The notes beneath the pieces are model-generated. The model was not told the DNA's origin. It made no database searches and saw nothing but the letters and a program-made list of their open reading frames with translations. From the NCBI GenBank assembly GCA_947629005.1, contig CANRCD010000001.1, forward strand, positions 62,001 through 126,000: DNA of 64,000 nt, read 5' to 3'. A program made the translations under genes and the position numbers. The number at the start of each line of letters is the position of its first letter. The stretch's first letter is position 1. Shown piece after piece: positions 1-8,620 of the stretch. The stretch is from an uncultured Clostridia bacterium. Lineage in GTDB: Bacteria; Bacillota; Clostridia; UMGS1883.

Positions 1-260
1 AAAGGAGGCTTTATTTGTGATTTCTTAGCACTTTTTTTCTTTTTTTCTGTCCACTTTATTGACATTGATCCACATTAATCAAATATTTCTTCTTAAAAAT
101 TTTCTGTGCTGAATAGAAAACAATTCGGCGATTTATTCCTCGTCAGAGAGTTCCTATCATGTTCTCACTTGCTCGGAATAGAGCGGGAGGCTGTCTGTAT
201 CTGTTTTATTTAGTCTACTTCCCGTACACGAGATTAGCCTCGGGCTTATTTTACAACTGA
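1..260. other. AT-rich non-coding region downstream of the rhamnosidase gene
   Basis: This stretch lies beyond the 3' end of the minus-strand rhamnosidase gene. I see no convincing coding frame and no hairpin followed by a T-run that would make a clear terminator. A TTGACA is present at 59-64, but no good -10 hexamer sits 16-18 bp downstream of it. The function of the stretch is not evident. Confidence 0.4.
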
Positions 261-3200
261 TTATTCCGCCGCAGCGGGAGGCAGGGTAAGCGCCACAGCC
301 TCCGTCTCGGGAAAAATTTTGTCCTTTGTCCATAGCATGGCTTTGACGGTCCTGCCATCGGCCGCGGCGAGCGGGACGCTCGCGGTGAAGAAGCCCTTCG
401 CCGAGGCGGCGGTCAGAGCTTTTTCAAGCATATCTCCGTTATAGACCGCTATTGCTCCCATGTAACTGTCGCCTGCTATGTAGTCCTTCAGCAGCTCGGG
501 GCGGAAGAGAGCCCTTATTTCTTCGCCGCCCGTTTCCAAGGTTATGGGGCTCTCAGGAGTCTCGAAGCCCTCAGCCAAGGATACGGTGAGGAGGCCGTCC
601 GTCACGGCAAAGTCGAAGCTGCCGGACTCCAGCAAAAGTTTTGCCCTGAGCTGCCCGTTATGGTTCGTCATGCCGACATAGCTTACGCCTGCAATTTCCT
701 TAAAGCCGCGGAGACTTTCTGGCGGAACGGGAAGATAAAGCTCTGCGGTGGTGTTCGCGGGGACGACGGCATGGTATCCGGTGAGGTCGCCGCTTTCGTC
801 GGCCTTCCACTCGGAAATAACCGTACCGTAATAAGAGTCATAGCGGCCCGATACGCTTCTTATGCGCTCCTCATCGTTATACTGCGCTCCTGTGTCGGTT
901 GTGGGCTGGAGAATAATTTTTTTAAAGCCGTCGTCAGAGGTTATGCCTGCCATATATCGGTACATCCACTCGGCCACGGAGCCGTAGGCAAAGTGGTTGT
1001 AGGAGTTCATCTCGGCGTCGCCGAAGCCGTTTTCGGCGTCGTATGAGTTCCACCGCTCCCACACTGTAGTTGCTCCTGCCCTGACCTCAAACAGCCACGA
1101 TGGCATTTCAGAGCTGAGCAGCAGGTCATAGCTGATGTCGGGACGGCCTGCGTCGCTCAGCGTCGGCGTTATTATGTTCGAGCCCATGAAGCCGACTGCC
1201 AGCGTGTTTTTGGCGTAACCGGAGCGTACGCTGTCCTTGTCGGGGTTTTCGTTTTTGATGTTTTCGGCGAGCATAGCTATAGCCTCGTCGCGCATCTCGT
1301 CCGAGGAGTACCAGCCGAGCTTAAGCATCCACAGCAGGGACGTTTGAGAATTGTCCTCTATGACGCCCGCCTTGCCCGCGTTCGCCATGAACAGCCCGTC
1401 GTAGCCGTCGAGGGATGAATGAACCGTCAGGCTGTGAGCCTCGCCGGCGGTGGCGCTGTATTCGCCCACAGTGTGCCAGTCCGTTTTGTCGGCGGAAAGC
1501 TCAACGGTGAAGCGGCGCGGATGGTTGGGGCATACGCCCTCCTTCATGCTGTGCTCATATACGCGGCAGTATATATCGGCGCGGCTCACAATTCGCTCCA
1601 TACCAAGGTCAACGGTTACCGAAATCGGCGAAGAGCTGATTTCGCTGCTCGGGTTTATATTTGAGCTGTAGCCCGTTCCCAAATTGCCATCCGTAAGATT
1701 AGGCAGCGTCCAGCCGTAATTGTTGAAGTCGTTGTCAGATTCGGCGGTCTTGTTCAGGGCGTAGTTTTCACCGTCATCGCCGCTGACCTCGAGCTCCATT
1801 ATCTGAAGCCTGTGTTCTCCGTCGTCGCTGGTGCCCGGGCCCGTCTCGTATGCGGTTATGCGCAGATATCTGGCGGATTCGGGTTCAAAGCGGGCCGAAA
1901 GCGCCGGATTGTCAAACGTAGGCGCGGGCAGACGCGTAACCCCCTCCGAATTTGTGTAAGTCACATAGGTCTCAAGGAAGGTCTGCTTCTGCCGCTCAAA
2001 TTTTTCGCGGTATTCGGCTTCTTTCTCAACGTCTCCGAGGACGCGAGCCATTTCAGCCATAAGAGAAGTCACATAGCCGTAATAGCAGTCTGATATTATC
2101 CGATAGCCCGAGCCCTGAAAGGCCAGCCAGTCGCCATAGGCCCACTTGTCGGCGGCGGGAGCTTGGTCGGCGCCGCGCTCATGGCTTCGCAGATAGTCCA
2201 TATAGGCGTTCATGGCGGGCCAGTTTTTTTCGAGAAAGGCCCTGTCGCCGGTTTGGACGTAGTAAGAATAGGGATTTACAATCGCCGCGTCGCTCCATCC
2301 GGTGGCCCAATGCCTGAAATAGCCGCTAAGCGACAGTACCGCCGAGGGGAAGCCGTCCTTAAGGGTGTTTTCGCTGAGCATATCCTGATAACCGTCAAGG
2401 AAGGCGGCGCTGTCAAAGTTATACATTCCGGTTCTGGCAAAGGCCTGAATGTCTCCCGTCCACGCAAGGCGCTCATCACGCTGGGGGCAGTCGGTGGGTA
2501 TGGTGAAAAAGTTGCTGAGCTGGCCAAACAGGGCGTTTTTGAAAAGCCTGTTCACGTCGGCGTTGTTTGTTTCGATGAAGCCTGTCTGCCGGCTGACGGA
2601 GGAAAGCGCCAGCGAGCGCAGGCCGGTGATTTTAACATCGCCGCCGAGAGCCCTGAGCTCCACATACTGGTAGCCGAAAAAGCTCGTCGTCGGGCGGTAG
2701 ACTTCTTCGCCTGTTCCGGCAAAGGCGTAATGTACCTCGCTGCGGGCGTTGCGCAGACTTTTGGTGTATATGCTGCCCTTGGGACCGCTGGCCTGAGTTG
2801 CTCCGTTCCCCACAGGACTGCCGTCGTTGAGCATTTCGGCAAACTTCATGTAAAGGCGAACGCCCCTCGCCGCGCTGAACTTGATTTCGGGAATGGCGGT
2901 CAGGTTCTGGCCCATGTTTACCACCATTGTCTGTCCGTCCTTAAGAGTTATTCCGTCGTCAAACATTTCCGCGCCGCTGTATTCGGCCTCTACGTCTATC
3001 TCGCCGCCCAAATAGTCCGATTGGGCCTTTGTTCCGGTATATATTACGGCCGAGAGCGGGTTTTGAGAGAATTCGTCAACAATACGGCCCGACATACCGC
3101 CTGAGGGGCGTATCTCGCCCGCGTATTCCACAGCTTCGAGCTCATGGGGAAAGAGCACGCTGTTCCACACGTCGCCCGCTTTGCGGGCGGCAACGGTTTC

Positions 3201-4655
3201 CCAAAGCCTGCCGTCGTCGGATATCTGAATTTCAAAGGTTTTAGGGTAGTTGGGGCAGAGCTCGCCGCTGACGGATGCCTTTTCGGTGCGGCAGACTATG
3301 TTCACGGTTTTTATTTCCTCCGCGTTTTCAAAGGCAAAGTCAACCGTGACGGGTACAGCGGGGATGTAACTTAAGGCGCCGCCTCTGTTAGTGAAGTCGC
3401 GCGTGGTGTATCCGTTCGGCACGGAGGGCCCGTAGCTTCCGTCGTTTATATTGGATAGCAGCCACTGAGGGCCGGCCTCAAAATTTTCCGAGGCGGCGAC
3501 AGCGGCCCCGAGCGCACAGTTTATTCCCGAGGCATTCATCGCCTCAAGTTCCATTATCTGCAAACGGTTTTCCCTGTCCTCCGATATGGCGGGGCCGATT
3601 TCCGAAACCGACAGCCTCATATATCGCGCGGGGCGTGGATTTTCAATATCGGTACGGATTATGTATGGCGTTTCGCTGATTTCCGCGCCGCCCGTCCAGC
3701 CGTCGGCATTGTAGCCGACGCTCTGATAATCGCCCAACTCAAGCAGCTTTCCCGCGTCGTAATCCTCGCCGAGATAAACTCCGTTGGCGGTAATGGGGCC
3801 GTTAAGGGTGCCCTTCCATTCGGCGGTATTGGTCTTGAGCTTTACAACGCCCTGGTCGGTGTTTATCACGAGCATAGCCTTCACAGCGGGACTGCCGCTC
3901 AAAGCGCCGAGCACGCCCTCCGCCGAGCCGTTGTTCCAGCCTGTGCCGGCGGTGACGGTGACAACGGCCGCAGACTGACCTTTTAGCTGCTCGGTCACGT
4001 CGTATGTTTCGTATCCAATCGAGCGGTCGGCATTTCCGTAGCCGGGGTTCATGTGGTGGTAAACCTTTTTCCCGTTTTCCGTCTTATAGACCTCCTTGCC
4101 GTTTATCTGCGCGGAGTAGACGCCAAGAGCCGTTATATATAGCCTTGCCGAAATAACCTCGCCATTAAAGGCCTTTTCGGCCCTGAAAATAGGCGCGGCG
4201 GGAGAGTTGGGCATACGGATAAACTGTGCGCTTTCCCAGTCGGCGTCGTCCGCGAGAGCGGTCTCAAAGCCGGCCTCATCGCTTGTGGCCGTATCGCCGC
4301 TTTCGTCCCATACGGTTACGGTCCAGCCGTAGCGGGACGCGCTTTCAAGGGCGGGGCCCTCGTAGGGAATACCAACGGAAAGCCCGCTTTCAACCTTGCC
4401 CGAGCTCCATACGCTCGCTCCGTCCTTTGTGACGTTGATCTCGTAGGCTTCCTGCCTTGCGCCGACTGTGCGGGATGCCATTTTCCAGCCGAAGCGCAGT
4501 CCTTCGACGCCGACGCCAAGCGGCTCCGTCATATAATTCACCGTCAGCCCCTCAACAGAGGCGAAAGACTCCGCTGCGGCCGGCAGAGCCGCTCCAGCCG
4601 AGCTTATGAAATACGCAGCCGCCAACATTGCCACCGCCTTTCTGGTTTTTTTCAT
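261..4655 (-). CDS. Secreted alpha-L-rhamnosidase (GH78) with two inserted discoidin-like modules
   Basis: The 1464-residue product is predicted to release terminal alpha-L-rhamnose from plant or microbial polysaccharides outside the cell. A signal peptide spans about residues 1-29 and ends in LPAAAES. A GH78 N-terminal beta domain follows, and the (alpha/alpha)6 catalytic domain carries the family motif DCPQRDERLAWTGD near residue 720 and the TTVWERW motif near 1195. Two mutually similar F5/8-type (discoidin-like) segments lie at about 330-490 and 920-1085. Both contain ARY[ML]R, RLQIMELE and LCPN/VCPN landmarks, and the second interrupts the catalytic domain. This makes the protein longer than the usual 900-1000 residues. 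AGGAGG lies 7 nt before the ATG. No LPXTG or other anchor is visible. The divergent AraC-type regulator suggests sugar-dependent induction. The family call is firm; the substrate is inferred. Confidence 0.93.
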   Translation of the reverse strand: MKKTRKAVAMLAAAYFISSAGAALPAAAESFASVEGLTVNYMTEPLGVGVEGLRFGWKMASRTVGARQEAYEINVTKDGASVWSSGKVESGLSVGIPYEGPALESASRYGWTVTVWDESGDTATSDEAGFETALADDADWESAQFIRMPNSPAAPIFRAEKAFNGEVISARLYITALGVYSAQINGKEVYKTENGKKVYHHMNPGYGNADRSIGYETYDVTEQLKGQSAAVVTVTAGTGWNNGSAEGVLGALSGSPAVKAMLVINTDQGVVKLKTNTAEWKGTLNGPITANGVYLGEDYDAGKLLELGDYQSVGYNADGWTGGAEISETPYIIRTDIENPRPARYMRLSVSEIGPAISEDRENRLQIMELEAMNASGINCALGAAVAASENFEAGPQWLLSNINDGSYGPSVPNGYTTRDFTNRGGALSYIPAVPVTVDFAFENAEEIKTVNIVCRTEKASVSGELCPNYPKTFEIQISDDGRLWETVAARKAGDVWNSVLFPHELEAVEYAGEIRPSGGMSGRIVDEFSQNPLSAVIYTGTKAQSDYLGGEIDVEAEYSGAEMFDDGITLKDGQTMVVNMGQNLTAIPEIKFSAARGVRLYMKFAEMLNDGSPVGNGATQASGPKGSIYTKSLRNARSEVHYAFAGTGEEVYRPTTSFFGYQYVELRALGGDVKITGLRSLALSSVSRQTGFIETNNADVNRLFKNALFGQLSNFFTIPTDCPQRDERLAWTGDIQAFARTGMYNFDSAAFLDGYQDMLSENTLKDGFPSAVLSLSGYFRHWATGWSDAAIVNPYSYYVQTGDRAFLEKNWPAMNAYMDYLRSHERGADQAPAADKWAYGDWLAFQGSGYRIISDCYYGYVTSLMAEMARVLGDVEKEAEYREKFERQKQTFLETYVTYTNSEGVTRLPAPTFDNPALSARFEPESARYLRITAYETGPGTSDDGEHRLQIMELEVSGDDGENYALNKTAESDNDFNNYGWTLPNLTDGNLGTGYSSNINPSSEISSSPISVTVDLGMERIVSRADIYCRVYEHSMKEGVCPNHPRRFTVELSADKTDWHTVGEYSATAGEAHSLTVHSSLDGYDGLFMANAGKAGVIEDNSQTSLLWMLKLGWYSSDEMRDEAIAMLAENIKNENPDKDSVRSGYAKNTLAVGFMGSNIITPTLSDAGRPDISYDLLLSSEMPSWLFEVRAGATTVWERWNSYDAENGFGDAEMNSYNHFAYGSVAEWMYRYMAGITSDDGFKKIILQPTTDTGAQYNDEERIRSVSGRYDSYYGTVISEWKADESGDLTGYHAVVPANTTAELYLPVPPESLRGFKEIAGVSYVGMTNHNGQLRAKLLLESGSFDFAVTDGLLTVSLAEGFETPESPITLETGGEEIRALFRPELLKDYIAGDSYMGAIAVYNGDMLEKALTAASAKGFFTASVPLAAADGRTVKAMLWTKDKIFPETEAVALTLPPAAAE

Positions 4656-4681
4656 GCTTTTTCCTCCTATCGCCTTGACAA

Positions 4682-4760
4682 ATATGCTTTTTTATTCTAA
4701 AATCTATGTATGGACTATTAATTGCATTATACTTCATTAAAGGTTAAAAATATATGCTTT
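4682..4760. promoter_or_regulatory. Divergent control region between rhamnosidase and araC-type genes
   Basis: The AT-rich spacer holds a minus-strand TATAAT (complement of 4726-4731) about 70 bp before the rhamnosidase start, with no good -35 upstream of it. That pattern is typical of promoters needing an activator. The 9-mer ATATGCTTT occurs in direct orientation at 4682-4690 and 4752-4760, with a related ATGCCTTT further right. These could be AraC-family half-sites, but this is inference from repetition in AT-rich DNA. Confidence 0.4.
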
Positions 4761-4800
4761 ATGTAACAAATTTTATGCCTTTTCATGCAAGGAGGCCGCC

Positions 4801-5823
4801 ATGGAAAATCCGCTGAAGGACGAGATTGAGCGCATAACCGCCGAGGTTCGCCGCGATCCGGCGCACATCAGGCGCTGGCTGGAAAAGGAGAAGGAGCTTA
4901 AAAAAACTCCTGAGCTTTTCCTGCGGCATAGGAGCTTTTTCACCGAGGATTTTGTGTTCGAGCCGGACGAGGACATCACCGTCTACCCCGACTTTAACTA
5001 TCCTTTGCCGCCGCGCGCGAAGGACGAGCCGCCCGAGTTCAGCGAGCCGGTAATGCACAGCCACGAGTTTTTTGAAATGTTTTACGTTTACAGCGGCGTG
5101 TGCGAGTGCTATTACGAGGACAGCGTCTACACGCTGCGCCCCGGCTCGCTGTGCCTGCTTAATACCTGCTGCCGCCACAGGGTGCGCAACATAGGGGACG
5201 AGAGCCTGATTTACAATATTATGCTCCGCCGCAGCGTGCTTTTGGCCGAGCTTCTGCCGGTACTCGGCGAAAACGACCTGTTTTTCAGTTTCTTTCTCGA
5301 TTCGCTCCACAGTCCGGCCGCAGGGCCCAACATAATCCTTTTCTCTCTTGAGTCGGGCGAGGCGGCGGAGCGATGGATATTTAACCTTATCCGCGAGTAT
5401 CGCCTGCGCCTTCCCAACAGTCAGAGCATGATGAAGCTGATGTACGCTTCGCTGCTGGTAGAGCTCTCCCGCAAATATCAGAGCGGGCCGCCCGCCGCAC
5501 GGGGGCCGGACTTTGCCGGCATAGCTTCATACATAAGCGAACATTGGAACGCTGTTACGCTTAAGGGCCTCAGCGCGGAGTTCCACTTGTCTCAGAGTAG
5601 CCTTTCGCGCTTGTTCAGGCGGCGGGTGGGGGCGGATTTTTCCGATTATATCCGACGCTTCCGTATGGAGCGGGCCGCACGCCTGCTGCTGCGGACGGCT
5701 CTTCCCATTGAGGAGATAGCCGCGATTTGCGGCTACAGCCAGCGTTCCTCGTTTGAGAAGGAATTTAAGAAGTACGCCGCGAGCACGCCCAGCGCCTACC
5801 GCCGTGCCTGCGGAAAAAAATAA
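4801..5823 (+). CDS. AraC-family transcriptional regulator with N-terminal cupin
   Basis: The 340-residue protein has an N-terminal cupin-like sensor domain (about 75-155, including HSHEFFEMFYV and the following RPGS turn) and a C-terminal pair of helix-turn-helix motifs (about 235-335). The second HTH has the family signature ending GYSQRSSFEKEFKKY. Such proteins bind a sugar through the cupin and activate nearby catabolic genes. It is transcribed divergently from the rhamnosidase, which is its most likely target. GGAGG at 4791-4795 sits 5 nt before the ATG. The ligand (rhamnose or a rhamnoside) is inferred from context only. Confidence 0.9.
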   Translation: MENPLKDEIERITAEVRRDPAHIRRWLEKEKELKKTPELFLRHRSFFTEDFVFEPDEDITVYPDFNYPLPPRAKDEPPEFSEPVMHSHEFFEMFYVYSGVCECYYEDSVYTLRPGSLCLLNTCCRHRVRNIGDESLIYNIMLRRSVLLAELLPVLGENDLFFSFFLDSLHSPAAGPNIILFSLESGEAAERWIFNLIREYRLRLPNSQSMMKLMYASLLVELSRKYQSGPPAARGPDFAGIASYISEHWNAVTLKGLSAEFHLSQSSLSRLFRRRVGADFSDYIRRFRMERAARLLLRTALPIEEIAAICGYSQRSSFEKEFKKYAASTPSAYRRACGKK

Positions 5824-5843
5824 AAAATTTTTTAAAAAAACTA

Positions 5844-5872
5844 TTGACAAATGAGTAAGCGAGGTATATAAT
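5844..5872 (+). promoter_or_regulatory. Sigma-A promoter of the cysK operon
   Basis: TTGACA (5844-5849) and TATAAT (5867-5872) are separated by 17 bp, an exact match to the consensus. It lies 57 bp before the cysK start. The expected transcription start near 5879 falls inside a palindrome, so this strong promoter is probably held down by a repressor. Confidence 0.88.
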
Positions 5873-5875
5873 ACC

Positions 5876-5904
5876 AATAAACATATCGGAAAAGTATGTT
5901 TATT
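5876..5904. promoter_or_regulatory. 29-bp palindrome over the cysK transcription start, probable operator
   Basis: AATAAACATA (5876-5885) and its exact reverse complement TATGTTTATT (5895-5904) flank a 9-nt spacer. The site begins 3 bp after the -10 hexamer and ends before the ribosome binding site at about 5913-5919, the usual place for a repressor operator. The second gene of the operon encodes an Rrf2-family DNA-binding protein, the obvious candidate to bind here. The palindrome is seen directly; the pairing with the regulator is inference. Confidence 0.7.
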
Positions 5905-5928
5905 CAAAAAATAAAGGAGTCTGATACA

Positions 5929-6861
5929 ATGTCCAGAATTTACAAATCCGCCGGAGAGTTGATCGGCAAAACTCCGCTGCTTGAGCTCGTTGGCATTGAG
6001 AAGAAGTACGGCCTTAACGCGAGGCTGCTCGCCAAGCTTGAGTATTTCAATCCCGCAGGCAGCGTCAAGGACAGGATAGCCAAGGCCATGATAGACGACG
6101 CCGAGGCGAGCGGCAAGCTTGTGCCCGGGTCGGTCATCATCGAGCCGACAAGCGGCAACACCGGCATAGGCCTCGCCTCGGTGGCCGCCGCGAAGGGGTA
6201 TAGAATAATTATCGTTATGCCCGAGACCATGTCGGTCGAAAGGCGGCAGCTCATGAAGGCTTATGGGGCCGAGCTTGTGCTGACCGATGGAGCCAAGGGC
6301 ATGAAGGGCGCCATAGCCAAAGCCGACGAGCTTGCCGCGGAGATTGAGAACAGTTTTATCCCCGGCCAGTTCGTTAACCCCGCCAACCCCAAGGTTCACC
6401 GCGAGACTACCGGCCCTGAGATTTTCGAGGATACCGGCGGCGAGGTAGATATCTTTGTCGCCGGAGTGGGTACCGGCGGCACCATTACCGGCGTCGGCGA
6501 ATATCTCAAGAGTAAAAAGCCGGACGTTAAGATTGTCGCTGTTGAGCCCGAGTCTTCTCCCGTGCTTTCGGGCGGGGCCAGCGGGCCGCATAAGATTCAG
6601 GGCATAGGCGCGGGCTTTGTGCCCGAGGTCCTGAACACCTCTGTCTATGATGAAATTATACCCGTATCGAATGAAAACGCCTTTGCTCTCGGCAAAGAGA
6701 TGGGCCGCACCGAGGGCGTGCTTGTGGGCATATCGAGCGGAGCGGCGCTCTATGCGGCCGTTGAGCTCGCCAAGCGTCCCGAAAACGAGGGCAAGACCAT
6801 AGTGGCTCTGTTGCCCGACACCGGTGATCGTTATCTTTCCACGCCCATGTTCGCCGACTGA
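5929..6861 (+). CDS. cysK: Cysteine synthase A (O-acetylserine sulfhydrylase)
   Basis: The 310-residue PLP enzyme makes L-cysteine from O-acetylserine and sulfide. The PLP lysine is in NPAGSVKDR (about K47), the substrate-binding loop is TSGNTG (about 74-79), and the phosphate-binding loop is GTGGTITG (about 176-183). An upstream in-frame ATG at 5896 exists, but it falls inside the palindrome and lacks a ribosome binding site. AAAGGAG at 5913-5919 fits the ATG at 5929, and the product then starts as usual for the family ([17 protein letters not shown]). It is first in the operon with an Rrf2 regulator and metY. In Bacillus subtilis CysK also acts as a cysteine-sensing partner of the Rrf2 protein CymR, so a similar role is possible here. 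Confidence 0.96.
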   Translation: MSRIYKSAGELIGKTPLLELVGIEKKYGLNARLLAKLEYFNPAGSVKDRIAKAMIDDAEASGKLVPGSVIIEPTSGNTGIGLASVAAAKGYRIIIVMPETMSVERRQLMKAYGAELVLTDGAKGMKGAIAKADELAAEIENSFIPGQFVNPANPKVHRETTGPEIFEDTGGEVDIFVAGVGTGGTITGVGEYLKSKKPDVKIVAVEPESSPVLSGGASGPHKIQGIGAGFVPEVLNTSVYDEIIPVSNENAFALGKEMGRTEGVLVGISSGAALYAAVELAKRPENEGKTIVALLPDTGDRYLSTPMFAD

Positions 6862-6887
6862 CACATTTCCAAATCACGGAGGCTGAA

Positions 6888-7313
6888 ATGAAAATATCCA
6901 CAAAAGGACGCTACGCGCTTAGAGTTATGATTGACCTTGCGGAGCGGTGCGGCGACGGGTATATCAAGCTCACGGATATAGCCGAGCGTCAGGACATATC
7001 AGAAAAGTACCTTGAGGGTATACTCGCTTCCATGACAAAGGCGGGGCTCCTTCAAGGGCTGCGCGGCAAAGGCGGCGGCTACCGCCTTGCCCTTTCGCCC
7101 GACAGCATAACCGCCGGCCGCGTCATAAGAGAGGCCGAGGGGACGCTTGCTCCGGTGTCTTGTCTGGAGGCGAGCCCCAATAACTGCCCGAGAGCCGCCG
7201 ACTGCAAAACGCTGCCGCTTTGGCAGGGGCTCGAAAAAACGGTGAACGCCTATCTCGACAGCGTCACCATCGCCGACCTTGCCTGCGGCGGCGCGGATAA
7301 TTACTGTATATAA
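6888..7313 (+). CDS. Rrf2-family regulator with IscR-like cysteine triad
   Basis: The 141-residue protein has the Rrf2 winged-helix start MKISTKGRYALRVMIDLA and a wing with RGKGGGYRLA (about 59-68). C92, C100 and C106 form a C-x7-C-x5-C pattern where E. coli IscR has its Fe-S ligands C92, C98 and C104; the spacing differs by two residues and the IscR ligand H107 is not obvious. Further cysteines lie at 21, 133 and 140. CymR-type Rrf2 proteins control cysteine metabolism without a cluster, whereas IscR and NsrR types bind one. Its place between cysK and metY and the upstream palindrome suggest autoregulated control of sulfur assimilation. Rrf2 membership is firm; Fe-S binding is inferred. Confidence 0.9.
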   Translation: MKISTKGRYALRVMIDLAERCGDGYIKLTDIAERQDISEKYLEGILASMTKAGLLQGLRGKGGGYRLALSPDSITAGRVIREAEGTLAPVSCLEASPNNCPRAADCKTLPLWQGLEKTVNAYLDSVTIADLACGGADNYCI

Positions 7314-7333
7314 ATAAATAAAGGAGAAAAACA

Positions 7334-8620
7334 ATGGCAGACTATAAATTTGAAACCCTTCAGATTCACGCCGGTCAGGAAAAGCCGGACCCCGCGACAG
7401 ACGCCCGCGCTGTGCCGATTTACGCCACTACGTCCTACGTTTTTAAGGACAGCGCACAAGCGGCGGGCCGTTTTGCTCTGACAGAGGGCGGCAATATCTA
7501 TACCCGACTTCAAAATCCCACGACCTCGGTCTTTGAGGAGAGGATAGCGGCTCTCGAGGGCGGCGCGGGCGCGCTGGCCACGGCTTCCGGTTCGGCGGCG
7601 ATAACATACGCCGTGCAGAATATAGCCCTCGCCGGCGACCACATTGTGTCGTCAACCAACCTTTACGGAGGAACGCACAATCTTTTCGAGAATACTCTTA
7701 AGGAGCAGGGCCTCAGCGTCACCTTTGTCGATCCCTCCGCGCCCGAAAACTTTGAGAAGGCCATACGTCCGAACACCAAGCTTCTATATGCTGAAACCCT
7801 CGGCAACCCAAATTCTGATGTGTTCGACATCAGAGCCGTTGCCGATATCGCACATAAGCACGGCATACCGCTGATAGTTGATTCCACCTTCGCAACGCCC
7901 TATCTGCTGCGCCCCATTGAGTACGGCGCGGACGTTGTGGTGCACAGCGCCACCAAGTTCATTGGGGGCCACGGCACCGTGATGGGCGGCGTTATCGTGG
8001 ATTCAGGCAAGTTTGATTGGGCGGCGAGCGGCAAGTTCCCGGGACTGAGCGAGCCCAACCCTTCGTACCACGGCATTGTGTTCACCGAGGCCTGCGGAAA
8101 TCTTGCCTACATCATGAAGATACGCACCACTCTTATGCGCGACCAAGGCGCGACCATTTCCCCCTTTAATTCCTTCCTTCTGCTTCAAGGGCTCGAAACG
8201 CTGTCGCTCAGGGTGGAGCGGCACGTGGAAAATGCCCTAAAGGTTGTCGAATACCTTAACAATCACCCTCAGGTAGAGAAGGTCAACCATCCCTCGCTTG
8301 CCACGGGCCGCGCAAAGGATCTTTACGACGAGTATTTCAAAAACGGCGCGGGCTCGATTTTCACGTTTGAAATCAAGGGCGGCGCCGAGACGGCCAAAAA
8401 ATTCACCGAGAGTCTGGAGCTGTTTTCGCTGCTGGCCAATGTGGCCGACGTAAAATCGCTCGTCATCCACCCCGCCAGCACCACGCACTCTCAGCTTGAC
8501 GAAAGGGCGCTGCTCGAGGGCGGTATTAAGCCCAATACCATCCGCCTTTCCATCGGCGTGGAGCATATCGACGACATTATAGCCGATCTCGAAAACGGAT
8601 TTAAGGCGGTGCGGGGCTAA
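7334..8620 (+). CDS. metY: O-acetylhomoserine sulfhydrylase (Cys/Met metabolism PLP enzyme)
   Basis: The 428-residue type I PLP enzyme is predicted to make homocysteine from O-acetylhomoserine and sulfide, or to carry out closely related gamma-replacement. The length and the start (ETLQIHAGQ) are typical of MetY rather than of the shorter MetB/MetC branch. The PLP lysine is in [12 protein letters not shown] (about K208). Other landmarks are YTRLQNPT (about 56-63) and the [12 protein letters not shown] segment. AAAGGAG lies before the ATG. Its position after cysK and the Rrf2 gene puts both sulfide-fixing routes, to cysteine and to homocysteine, under one control. Confidence 0.93.
   Translation: MADYKFETLQIHAGQEKPDPATDARAVPIYATTSYVFKDSAQAAGRFALTEGGNIYTRLQNPTTSVFEERIAALEGGAGALATASGSAAITYAVQNIALAGDHIVSSTNLYGGTHNLFENTLKEQGLSVTFVDPSAPENFEKAIRPNTKLLYAETLGNPNSDVFDIRAVADIAHKHGIPLIVDSTFATPYLLRPIEYGADVVVHSATKFIGGHGTVMGGVIVDSGKFDWAASGKFPGLSEPNPSYHGIVFTEACGNLAYIMKIRTTLMRDQGATISPFNSFLLLQGLETLSLRVERHVENALKVVEYLNNHPQVEKVNHPSLATGRAKDLYDEYFKNGAGSIFTFEIKGGAETAKKFTESLELFSLLANVADVKSLVIHPASTTHSQLDERALLEGGIKPNTIRLSIGVEHIDDIIADLENGFKAVRG

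Noticed and set aside
59-87. TTGACA at 59-64 as a promoter
   Set aside because: The hexamer 17 bp downstream (AATATT) is a poor -10 match, and no gene starts downstream on the plus strand.
2163-3104. Long open frame of 313 codons opposite the rhamnosidase gene
   Set aside because: It lies wholly inside a gene with strong family motifs on the other strand, has no ribosome binding site, and its predicted product shows no family pattern. High GC makes such antisense frames common.
5896-5928. Upstream ATG of cysK adding 11 residues
   Set aside because: It lies within the palindrome, lacks a ribosome binding site, and the added residues are not part of the family.
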